Assembly (NCBI RefSeq): GCF_023053635.1
Contig: NC_086180.1
Location: 36,570,947 to 36,634,946 of the forward strand
Direction: 5' to 3'
DNA from: Elgaria multicarinata webbii
Taxonomy: Eukaryota > Chordata > Lepidosauria > Squamata > Anguidae
DNA: 64,000 nucleotides
Of the stretch, positions 45,882 through 55,605 are shown piece after piece (position 1 is the stretch's first letter; every line of letters begins with the position of its first letter). Under the pieces are notes generated by a model. The model worked only from the letters and a program-made list of their open reading frames with translations. It did no database searches and was not told the origin of the DNA. A program made the position numbers and the translations under genes.

Positions 45882-45988
45882 CCTCCTCCTCCTCCTCCTC
45901 CTCCTCCTCCTCCTCCTCCTCCTCCTCCTCCTCCTCCTCCTCCTCCTTCTTCTTCTTCTTCTTCTTCTTCTTCTTCTTCTTCTTCTTC
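45882..45988. repeat. (CCT)n(CTT)n polypyrimidine microsatellite
   Basis: About 20 CCT units then about 15 CTT units, roughly 107 bases of pure pyrimidine on the plus strand. It is joined to the 3' end of the SINE at 45989-46209 and probably grew from its tail. The poly-Leu, poly-Pro and poly-Arg frames here are artefacts. Confidence 0.95.
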
Positions 45989-46209
45989 CATTTATATCCT
46001 GCTTTTTTTCCTCCAAGGAACCCAAGGTGGCATACATAATCCTCCTCCTCTCCATGTTATCCTCACAACAACAACCCTGTGAGGTGGGTTGGGCTGAGAG
46101 TCTGTGACTGGTCCAAAGTCACCCAGTGGGTTTCCATGGCTGAGTAGGGACTAGAAACCGAATCTCCCGACTCCCAGTCTAACAGTTTAGCCACTACACC
46201 ACACTGGCT
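45989..46209 (-). repeat. tRNA-headed SINE, minus strand
   Basis: Nearly full length, with ccaaggaacccaaggtggca, caacaacaaccctgtgaggt and, at the right, the reverse of the tRNA head ending ccactacaccacactggct. Confidence 0.85.
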
Positions 46210-46814
46210 CTCTTTCTCCCAGTTTTGTGGTTCCAACAACATTTATCATCCCTTCCCAGTCCCCCCATGTAGGAAGCTGTCTTTGGCACCAATTAGGGAT
46301 CTTTGTAGTCAGATGTTTGTCAGGACCATAGGACGGGGCGGGGGGGTGGAATTCCACCTTCTCCTTGCATCTCGCACTACCAGTCCTGATATCACATGCC
46401 CCACAGCTGCTATTTTTAAAAAATGGGGGGGGGGGGGAACAGTCACACAGGACTGGCCCAAGACTTTTTGCTTCCTGAGGCAAAAGACAAGATGGCGACC
46501 CCTCCCATTCCATGTACAAAAGCTGACTGGATAAGTCTGGCAGATGAGTCTGTCTTCAACACTAGTTATGGGACAACGTTCTCCACTGAACGTGAAGGTA
46601 CCAGGCTAACTTAGGGGGCAGAGAGTAGGCTCCAAGCCACACTGTTCTCTCCCAGCATTTGCTGCCTGAGGCAACTACACCACCCTTGCCTATAGAAAAG
46701 GCTGTTTGAACTGTCATCTGGAGATATGGCATAATGTGGCATGCTTTAAATGCAATAAAAACTCTGCTCTGCCTACATACCACTTTATCTTTTTAAGAAA
46801 TTATTTTAACATAC

Positions 46815-46852
<38 letters not shown>

Positions 46853-48900
46853 ACTTACGTTCTTTCTTTCTGGCATTTTCCTTTCAGTTATTTTGAATCT
46901 TCCTTTATTTCTGGGTTACCTACTGTTTAGAGGTGCTTCCAGATGAGACTTTGAATGTGCAATAGCCCTGCCTCATGCCTGGCATTCACATATATCAAGA
47001 TAATAGGCTGGCCATGATTCTTTGGAACCAAAGGGCTCCCCCAAACCTGCTGATACCTCCCTCTTATGAGTGGGCCGTGCTATTTTGGCCACATAAGCAA
47101 CAGCACTCTCTGCCTGAACATTGGAAATATAGGGGCGGATGCCCCTATCAACTGAGCCTTGTTCAGGTGTATAAATGGCACTATTAAGGTGGGTTGGGAG
47201 AGCGGAACTATGCGTGCTGTCCCCTCTCTCACTGTCACAGCCCCATCAGCCTTGTCCCCTGTTGTCCACACATTGGAGGGCATTTATTTTTAACTTGCCC
47301 AATAACAAATGTTCCCTGGGTGTATTACAAACTACCAGGCATGTGGGTAGCAGAGCACTTCCTCTATGCAGATAGGGTCCCGCCATTATGTGGAATCCCG
47401 ATCTCACAAGTTTTCACATCACAGGGAAAGCCTGCATGCATAGAGTAGGTTCCCCTCTGTAACAGGCTCTTGCAAATGTACAGGCGACACAGAGTTGGGC
47501 CACTGGGGCAGGGGATCGGCTCCTCACTCATGCTCCATGCCATTGTTTTCTGTGTAATTTCGCCAACAAATCCCACAAGTTAGGGACGTACTTTGAATGT
47601 GATTCTGTGGTTAGCGCTAAGGTCTGCAGTGGATTTGTGAATAGTGTTAGCTGCATGTGTTAGAAGCCTGTGCACAATTGTGGGAACTCTGATCTGGGTT
47701 CTCGATCAAACCAAGGCTTATAAACATATTCAGCTGAACGCACGTACAAACCCCACTGCCGACCTTAGTGCTACATGCGTGCAGGTCTTTACAGGAGCCA
47801 GGCACGTGGGGACATTGGGATGAAGATTGCGTGCACACCTTCACCCCCACCACAATGTCAGCTCTCACATGTGCAACTACATAGGGCATGGCGATCTTTG
47901 GGTTTTTGAGTGGCTGGGTGGGTGTTGCCTGACATCTGTTAAGTTCATTGACTTTTCATTGACTGTTAAGGTGGCCAGTTATACATCACTAAAAAAAAAG
48001 AGGACAAAAGAGGGTAGTTTGCATAAAATCTGCATATGTTAATTTGCATGTAAATATGCACATTTGGAGCAAATTACTATAATTTAAATAGAAAGACAAT
48101 TTAATAGCGGGGGAGACTGCAGCCAGGTAACCTGTGTGCCTGCCTGTTCAGTCACTGTCCTGGTGCTCACTGTTGGATGGTAACTTCAAGACCCCTGGAC
48201 TCTCCCTTCTTATGTTTCTTTATCTCTATACCAGACCTGGACAGGACAGCCCTTTAAATAGAAGACAGTCCTCAGGCAACCCTTCAAGCAGAGGATTGTC
48301 CTCTGTAAAAGAGGACACACGGCTATCTTAAATGTCCTTCTTAGGAAAGCTTGCCAGATGCAGTTCTTTCAGTCTTTTCTTTAACCACACACAAAAGAAA
48401 AAAAACTTTTAAAACCTTCTTTTGGTTTCGGATGTTTTTGAGAACATTAGGTTGATTTTACAGTGCAGCTGCTGTTTTGCCGTTTGTAGTTAATTTTATG
48501 TTTAAATGTGGTTTTATTTATGCTGTAATTTTGTTTTTGCTACTTTATTGTGGTTTTATGCAGAGTTATATTTAATACTCTTGGATTTGGTTGTAAGCTG
48601 GGAGCCCTACTGAGTGGTGAGACCTAAATACAAAGTGAGTAAGAATATAAAGTGAATAACTTGTAAGAGAGACACCAGCTCTACTATGATGCTCCTTATG
48701 GAAATTTGGAGAAATGTTTCATAGTGCCCTTCAACTCAGTAACTGGGTTTCCTGTCTTCCACCATCTTTACTGGAGCTTTTTCCTCTTATAAGAAAAATT
48801 CTAACATTTGATCTACCTAGTCTTCGTTCCCCACAAATAAACACTTCCTTTTTCTCGTTCTTTACACCTTGCACAGCTCCAGCAACTACTCACAGAATAG
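46210..48900. other. Intergenic with MITE and LINE fragments
   Basis: It has a (TC)n run (46817-46850), a gcttccagatgagac repeat from 46935, a partial gtggccag...gaggacaaa MITE end (47965-48020) and a CR1-like 3' end (48480-48640, plus). No exon is recognised. Confidence 0.45.
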
Positions 48901-49048
48901 GTTCAGTTTAGACATCATGCCAAAACATGACTTAAGTTTCCAAACACACACCTGAATCCTGGTTTGCAGTTGCTTAATCAGTTTTATTCTGCCGCCACCT
49001 GCCCTGTCCCACCAGTGATACAAGGGCTATAATGTCAATTCAGACCAA

Positions 49049-49864
49049 GGGCCTTGCTAGACCAGGTCGGCTGAGCCAGCCTGGAGGTGGGGCGACGGCG
49101 CGCTAACTTTAACGCGCGCCGCCCCGCCTCCTAGACGGCCGATGCGCAGGGACTCCGGAAGCCCTGCAGCGTCGGCCATTTTTTTTTTGTTTTGTTAAAG
49201 GGGCCACGTGCACCCGAAGACTCCGGAGAAGGTGAGCCTTTTTTTTACTTAAACCCCCCCATCTGCTCCTGATCCCTTCCCATGGCCCCCTGCCTGCTCG
49301 CTCGTCCTCCCCCCATCCGCCATCCCCGATCCCGTCCCTGATCTTCTCCCCCTCCCTTGCCATTGCCGTCCCCGATCTTCTCCCCCTCCCTTTACATCGC
49401 CGTCCCCGATCTTCTCCCCCCTCCCTTGCCATCGCCGTCCCCGATCCTCTCCCCCCCTCCCTTGCCATCGCCGTCCCCGATCTTTGCCCCCTCCCTTGCC
49501 ATCGCCGATGTCCGGCTTCCCCCCCCTCTCCTGGCGGGTCCGGCCTTCCCCCTGCCCCTCTCCCCCCCGGATTCCCCCCCCTGAGCCGATGGGCACAGCG
49601 CTGAGCGCTGTGCCCAGTCCGTGGCTTTTCCCGGCTACTCGCGAGTAAGCGAGTAGCCGCAAAAAGCCACGGAAGTCACTAGACGTTCCGCAGCCCCGGC
49701 CTCAGGCCGGGGCTGCAGAAAAGGCGCGCCATAAGCCACTTCGCTTATGGCGCGTTAAGGGAGGCTTTAGCATGGCCTGGGCCCAGATTCCCCTGTGTGT
49801 CATGTGGACGCACAGCAGGGAAACCGGGCCTCAAAGCGCGCTAACGCCTGGTCTAGCAAGGCCC
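49049..49864. mobile_element. 816-bp non-autonomous DNA transposon, TIR GGGCCTTGCTAGACCAGG
   Basis: Both ends carry the 18-bp inverted repeat without mismatch and are flanked by CAA on each side (49046-49048, 49865-49867). A 3-bp duplication suggests a PIF/Harbinger-type element. The interior is very GC-rich, has CGCGCTAAC / GTTAGCGCG subterminal repeats and a minisatellite, and has no transposase. The GC-richness could be mistaken for a CpG island. Confidence 0.85.
49345..49515. repeat. Minisatellite, about 34-bp unit
   Basis: Four to five copies of a unit containing cttgccatcgccgtccccga followed by a C-rich spacer. It lies inside the transposon at 49049-49864. Confidence 0.9.
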
Positions 49865-49867
49865 CAA

Positions 49868-49997
49868 GGCCGGATCTACACTACTGCTTTAAAGCGCTTT
49901 ATAACAGTTTTGAGAACTGTTGGGGCCCAGGACTCACTCTACATACAGTTGTCAAAACTGTTATAAAGCGCTTTAAAGCAGTAGTGTAGATCCTGCC
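49868..49997. mobile_element. 130-bp palindromic MITE, GGCAGGATCTACACTACTGC
   Basis: The arms ggatctacactactgcttta and taaagcagtagtgtagatcc, continued by aagcgctttataacagtttt and its complement, form a near-perfect palindrome of about 45 bp. It starts right after the CAA duplication of the previous element. A fragment of the same family ends at 12510. Confidence 0.85.
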
Positions 49998-50629
49998 ATC
50001 GTGTCTAACCATATTTAGCATAAGTCATGGTTTGAGAATCCAGTTCAAACCATGGTGTCTGATTCGGGTTTGCCAATTGTTCACAACCCTCAGTTTGTCA
50101 ATCCAGACATCATACTAACCCATAGTTAAGCTTCCTTGGCTGTGGTGTGGTATGGTGTATAAACTAATGTCATTCACTGAGATGTCTCAACATCCGCATC
50201 CTCTTCCGGAGTCTAATTAATATCATTGCTCTCTGAACAGGCATGTATGTCTTTGCTCACATAAAAACATTTGGTTTTAAACAAAACAAACCTTAACTAT
50301 AGTCACTTATCACAAGATGAAGAAGCACTTATATCCAGGAAATGCTAAATAACTAAAGAGTGACATTAAGGGACAAATGGTAGTCCAGAGAAAGGAATCC
50401 AAAATAATAAAAAAAACTAACAGCTGCAGTAAAACGGGCTGGTACAGGCATACTACGAGAAGAGAGAGATGGACTTTAATTGTGTCTGAAATTTACACAG
50501 GTTGTATTAGGACAGAGAGGAGTATTTCCACTTCTGTATATGGGTAAAATATTAAATATTTTCTACATTTGTGTCTGCTAGGAGGATTTATGGCCCTCAG
50601 AGCAAACCTGAGAGGCTTCTCTGAGTGAC

Positions 50630-50790
50630 CCAGTTCAGACAACATGCTAAGCTATAGTGGTTAAACATTATGGCTTAGTGTGTCATATGAACCATTCCTA
50701 ACCATGGTGGCTACATAACCACAGTTTAAACACGCTCACTAACCATTTGCTGCAAAAGGGTTAGCAAATAGTGTTGTCGGAACAGGCCCA
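50630..50790. repeat. MITE, CAGACAACATGCTAAGC family
   Basis: Starts agttcagacaacatgctaag and ends in an inverted remnant (agtgttgtcggaaca). It contains ggttaaacattatggctta and catggtggctacataaccac. Relatives are at 15711-15886 and around 48905-50140. Confidence 0.6.
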
Positions 50791-52134
50791 ATGTCTAATG
50801 TTGAGCTTGACTTCCTCATCAAAGAAAAAACGAGACAGGACCACAGCACAACTATTTACGGAGCGACATTCCAGCTGCCCACATCCCTTCTGCTGTGCCT
50901 ATCTAGCAATTGAAAGCCCAATCAGAAGGTATGTTTTGGGCCCATCCAGGGCCAGCTCCAGGTTTGAATGGCCTCCTGACTATGCGTTTATTTGGCTGCA
51001 GCAGCAGGTAGCATAATCTGCATATTATCAAAACTTCAGTATAGGTATATTTTAAAAGCTATTTACGATTAAATAAAGTGACATCCTTTCCATCTTCAAT
51101 ATTTTTCTCCTTTCCCTAATACAGTAACCTACCAGAACAGCTCACAAATAAGCAAGTCCACTCTTAATTCTCAGCCTCACTGATTAAAATTTGTCCTCAG
51201 GGTTTAATTAATGAGTAATTCTTTTTTGTTATTCAGTTCAGGAAACAATCAGCAGTATGCATGATGTTTAATAAACCTCCATTGGGGCAAAAGTTAAGTA
51301 CCTTCACAAAAAATAATTTTGCAGATGCGTATGAGAGAATTCTTTGGATTTGGATTTTCCAGGGCTTTTATTTCAGTTTTGATCATTAAGCAGACAACTG
51401 GGCAGCCCATCAAAGTCTGAAAGGTCAGCCAGAATACAGCTGTTAATTTGAAAGTAAGTGGGCTGCAATTTTTCCAAGAACAGTCATTTTAATTAACTGA
51501 GCTCAACATTCATCTGAAATAGTTCAGTGCACTCCGAAGGCACAACATTTTCTTCATACTCTGGAGAGACACGTCTGTAAAAGGACACTGGTGTCAGGGG
51601 AAGAATTAGACAAATATAATTTCAGTATAATTTCAGTGGAGTTATAAATGTACTATTTTAGGGCCCCATGGTTTTAGAAGTAGAGAAAAATATTTCCTTA
51701 GTTCTTCCACCCACAATAATCTTAATCAAAGGCTGGCCTTCTATGTTACATAGATTTCAATCAGTACCAGCTCTGAGCATTTGGGTGTCTCCAAAATAGG
51801 TTTTTGGTGGTGGTGGGTGTTTACCACTATTGAGTTGGGCTGGCTAGGGACAATGCTACATCACAGGATTCCAAACTCATGTCTTACACCAACACTCCTC
51901 CCAACACGCCTGTCCACCTTCCTTCCTCCAAACCCGATTACCTGTAGTTCATCTGTTAGTAGCATGAGAATACTACATTTCCCAGCCCCAGGCTCATAGC
52001 TGTGGCAGCATGCCGGACACAACTTCCCTTCCTCCTTCCCCTCCACTGATGATGCTGGAGAAGCAAGGAAGGTTAATAGATGGCAAAAGTGGATTCTGGA
52101 AGAGAGGAGTTGACTTCTTCTCTTACTCAACTTA
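50791..52134. other. Intergenic, no gene seen
   Basis: Mostly unique AT-rich DNA. No splice-flanked frame is recognised. Confidence 0.4.
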
Positions 52135-52276
52135 GGCCACAGCTAGACCTAAGGTTTATCCTGGGATCATCCAGGGTTTGCCCCTGCCTGAGCACTGGAT
52201 CCCCCGTGTGTCACCTAGATGAACAGGTTTGATCCCTGGATGATCCAGGGATAAACCCAAGGTCTAGCTATGGCCA
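52135..52276. mobile_element. 142-bp palindromic MITE, GGCCACAGCTAGACC, copy 1
   Basis: The ends ggccacagctagacctaagg and ccaaggtctagctatggcc are inverted repeats. It differs from the copy at 55387-55528 at about eight sites by eye. Confidence 0.85.
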
Positions 52277-53447
52277 AAGAATTTCAATTGGAAAATAACT
52301 TTGGGGGCTGAAATGCCAGCCTCATATATAAGGTGAGCATTACAAGCAGCTTAGATTTATATTCCCAAGCCAGGATCTACGAAACTCAACATCACTAATC
52401 ATGGCTACTTCCAATGAATTTCCCCCATAATTTTAAGCTGCTTCTACAGCTCTCCCGCCCCTGCATCAAGTACTTTCTTCAACCAACTATCTTATAACAC
52501 GATTGTTTGAGTTGTCTGTTAATTTGTAGAAGATTTGTTTATTACATCCCACCATTCCAAAGGGAATGCTCAAGACAGCTAACAATACCATATAAAAATT
52601 AGATAACACACCACTCAGGGTTCAAGGGACTGTGGAAACTTTGCTTTAAAACAATCCTGAAATCTAGTTTTCTGCCGGTTTAAGAAAATCCAGAAGCGCA
52701 CCCTTTCCCTAGACATTGTGGCTTACAGAATGCTGGATACATATATTACTGATACTTCCTTTAACAGTATGACACAGAAGCATTTCAAGATTGATAAAGG
52801 CGTAATTATGTCACTTCAGCATTAGAAAGGTTGATAAATGGTGAAGATAAGGATAGTAGCAGCCTGATACACCAATACCTGCAAGTAAATCCTTTTATGC
52901 CCCCCATCCCCACTATTCATTGCTCCGCCTGTGAGTTACACATGGATAGCTGTGGAGAACATGGGTTGGGATAAAAAATGGTTCTTAAGCACACATGAAT
53001 CTTTCTGCACATGAACCGGACCTTCCTTTTGTTCCCAGCTGCAGCTCCTTGGGCTTGCGTTGGCATCCTCCTGAAGGTCATTGAGCTTTGGGAGCAGTTT
53101 GTTGGATAATGCACGGAGCTGCAATCGGAAAAGGGGGCTTAGAGATCCTCATGATGCATCCCAACCCCCTGAGTGGCCCTTTCAATCCAGTGAGTAATTT
53201 TTCCCTTATTCAATCTGTTCACACTCACAAACATCTGTTAGGGCAGTTATTTTTCTCTCTTTTAAAAAGTGAAGAAGTCCCAAGTGTTTTAGACTTTCTT
53301 CATAAGATGATCTGTGCCTTACTTTGGATTGCAGCTTTGGAAAACAATCAGTACTACCTTCCAAAGTGAAGGTCATTCTATCAGTGGATTAGAAATGTTC
53401 TTTCAACTTCACTTGAATCCTAAGATAAGTTAACTAATCATTTTATC
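52277..53447. other. Intergenic with a possible minus-strand exon-like frame
   Basis: A CR1-like fragment is likely at 52530-52620. On the minus strand at 52936-53124, an acceptor-like TTTTCCGATTGCAG precedes a frame reading LRALSNKLLPKLNDLQEDAN, which is coiled-coil-like. No family is recognised and no donor is evident in the same frame. Confidence 0.25.
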
Positions 53448-53544
53448 CTAAGATAAAATGGAGAGGCGGAGGATTAGGTATGCTGCCTTGGGTTCCTTGG
53501 AGGAAATAAGGCAAGACGTAAATGTAATAAATAAATAAATAAAG
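53448..53544 (+). repeat. SINE 3' half, plus strand
   Basis: Contains ataaaatggagaggcggagg, ggttccttggaggaaataag and an (AAAT)n tail. The tRNA head is missing. Confidence 0.75.
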
Positions 53545-53636
53545 CTTAATGAGGTCCACAGAAGAACAGGTGTCTGTCCCTTCTTCCTCTCTGCAGCCAT
53601 CCACACCCTCTGGCATCTTGCAGGGCAGCCCTCTTG

Positions 53637-53710
53637 ATAAGGTGACCATATTTTGGAAACCAAAAAGGAGGATAATATGGCTGCCCTCAAGGGTGTGTGG
53701 CCACCCCAAC
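53637..53710. repeat. MITE end, AGGGTGACCATATTTTGG family
   Basis: aaggtgaccatattttggaa then accaaaaaggagga. Other copies start at 55188 and, inverted, end at about 59853. Confidence 0.65.
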
Positions 53711-54039
53711 ATGCCCACCTAAAACTAATAGTGATAGCTATAGGTCAGAAAATGAGTCTGATTAAATGTCATGCATATTCATTGAATCTTGGTCTCCCCT
53801 CCTTTTTCTCAGTTCTTTTTATGGGAATGAGTGCTTTATGTCTTGACACTGGAGGACTAGTGGAGACATAAATAATTTTCTTTGTTATTAATGTTGGTTT
53901 CTTCTGTTGTTGTTTTTAAATTGTTTTTTGCCTGCTCTTCATAAACTTGCAGAACCAAAGAGGTTCCTTACAGTTCAGGTGTTCCTAACAGTTCAGGAGC
54001 TTGTAGCTCCATTTGTTACCCAAAAACTGTTAAAGATAT

Positions 54040-54127
54040 AGTTTAGGGTGGATTCCTGCACTGAGCGAGGGGTTGGTCTTGATGGCCTTACAGACCCCTT
54101 CCAACTCTACTATTCTATGATTCTATG
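54040..54127 (+). repeat. CR1 LINE 3' terminus
   Basis: It ends in attctatgattctatga, the hallmark octamer-repeat end of CR1 elements, preceded by ggccttacagaccccttcca. A second such end (attctatgattctatgat) is at 55588-55605. Confidence 0.85.
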
Positions 54128-54257
54128 ACCCATTGCCTTTTTCAAGATGGACAGCACAATTTAGACTTCATAATAAGAGTCCTAGCCCTACAGACACTGA
54201 GACACAGGGGTTGGGGCGGGGGGGGGGGAGTTTTCCAAGACTAGTACTATGAAAGCT

Positions 54258-54352
54258 GCTATCTTTCTGGCACTAGGTCAAGACCTTCCTCTTTGCCCAG
54301 GCATATAGCTCCGGCTATTGGGCGGTATAAAAATGCAATAAATAAATAAATG
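54258..54352 (+). repeat. LINE 3' end, CR1/L2-like
   Basis: Contains tagctccggctattgggcgg then tataaaaatgc and an (AAAT)n tail. Confidence 0.7.
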
Positions 54353-54930
54353 AAAGGAAGTCAAAAGCCCACCCCCACACACACATTCAAGGGATGGGGG
54401 GATGAGGGGGTTGTGACGTGGGGAGGGCTGCCCCAGGGGGGCTTTGTGACATCACAGACCACCTGTCCAGTCAGGCAAAGTATAAAATGGGGCTGGGGTC
54501 TAACCTGGGGCTCACTTCGGCTTGTTAGTCTGACTTGCTAAGCAGGGTGGGGGGAAACTTCTGGCCTACCCAACCCCACAAAGAAGCTAGCTAATGCAAC
54601 ATTCCATCAGGGGGCAGATGGAGCCTCGGCCATTCGGATCACCGGGGCAAAGTAGGCGGACTGTGGGAGAGGTAGGCCCCAAGGGAGGAGTACTTAGCCG
54701 AGCCCCTGCTTAACGTGTGTTTCTACCTTGCAGCAGCCCGGAGGAGGAGGAGCAGGAGCAGGAGCCCCAGCGGAGGGCTGAAGCGAAGAAGGCGTCGGCG
54801 GCGCTGGATGGATGGCAGAGAGAGACCCCCCTCCCCCTCCCCCCTCGACGGAAAGAGGGCAAGTGGGGGGGGTTAATAAATAAATAAAATATAAATGGAT
54901 AATAAATCTCCTTGAAGCCTCTCATTTATT
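54353..54930 (+). other. Unexplained GC-rich promoter-like module
   Basis: A CRE-like TGACGTG (54414-54420), a TATAAAA box (54481-54487), about 380 bp of GC-rich sequence with a GGAGGAGGAGCAGGAGCAGG run, and a cluster of AATAAA motifs (54875-54906) follow in that order. No host exon or transposase is recognised. It may be a remnant LTR or a LINE 5' UTR. Borders are uncertain. Confidence 0.35.
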
Positions 54931-54940
54931 ACAGTGTAAT

Positions 54941-55058
54941 ACAGCATTCCACCATTTTTAAGGCCATAATTAGTATGTGTGGGGTCATTCTAGCATCCTA
55001 TGAAGAGTACATACAGCATTCCACCATGTTTTAAGGCTGTAATTGGGGGGTGGGTCAT
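54941..55058. repeat. 72-bp tandem repeat, two diverged copies
   Basis: acagcattccaccat at 54941 and again at 55013, each followed by tttaaggc and a gggtcat end. The copies differ at several bases. Confidence 0.8.
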
Positions 55059-55152
55059 ACTCACACTAAGGTGAAGCTGTATAGCCAACTAGACGGTAGT
55101 TACATACATACTCCATTCAACCAATCAATCATACACCTCCAACTAGAACAGT

Positions 55153-55174
55153 CACACACACACACACACACACA
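55153..55174. repeat. (CA)n short microsatellite
   Basis: About 11 CA units. Confidence 0.85.
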
Positions 55175-55386
55175 ATTATACGGACTAGGGTGACCATATT
55201 TTGGAAACCAAAAAGGAGGACAACATGCCCACCCTAAGGTAGGGCCAACTCAACATGTCCAGCCCCCAAGGGGGCGTGGCCTTGGTCACATGTCTAATTC
55301 TATACCTTACAATTAACACAAAAGTGTTCTACATGATACTGCTGAGGGAGGGAAGAATTGCCCCAATGGTTGTGCTTGGATCCTAA

Positions 55387-55528
55387 GGCCACAGCTAGAC
55401 CTAAGGTTTATCCTGGGATCATCCAGGGTTCGCCCCTACCTGAGCACTGGATCCCCTGTGTGTCACCTAGATGAACAGGTTTGACCCCTGGACGATCCAG
55501 GGATAAACCTTAGGTCTAGCTATGGCCT
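55387..55528. mobile_element. 142-bp palindromic MITE, GGCCACAGCTAGACC, copy 2
   Basis: Same inverted ends as copy 1. It is flanked on both sides by TAA, as expected for PIF/Harbinger-type insertion. Confidence 0.85.
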
Positions 55529-55605
55529 AAGACTTCAAAAGGAACGTTTCCTGTCCCATTTTCCCCTGCAGCAGGCTGATGTGCCTCATTCTATGATTCT
55601 ATGAT

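Noticed and set aside
45727-46107. Poly-Leu, poly-Pro and poly-Arg frames
   Set aside because: Product of the CCT/CTT microsatellite.
49109-49662. Long Gly/Arg-rich minus frames
   Set aside because: They are the translation of the minisatellite inside the 816-bp transposon.
49080-49760. CpG island as possible FGF2 promoter
   Set aside because: The GC-rich block has exact terminal inverted repeats and flanking CAA duplications, so it is a mobile element. No FGF2 peptide is encoded nearby.
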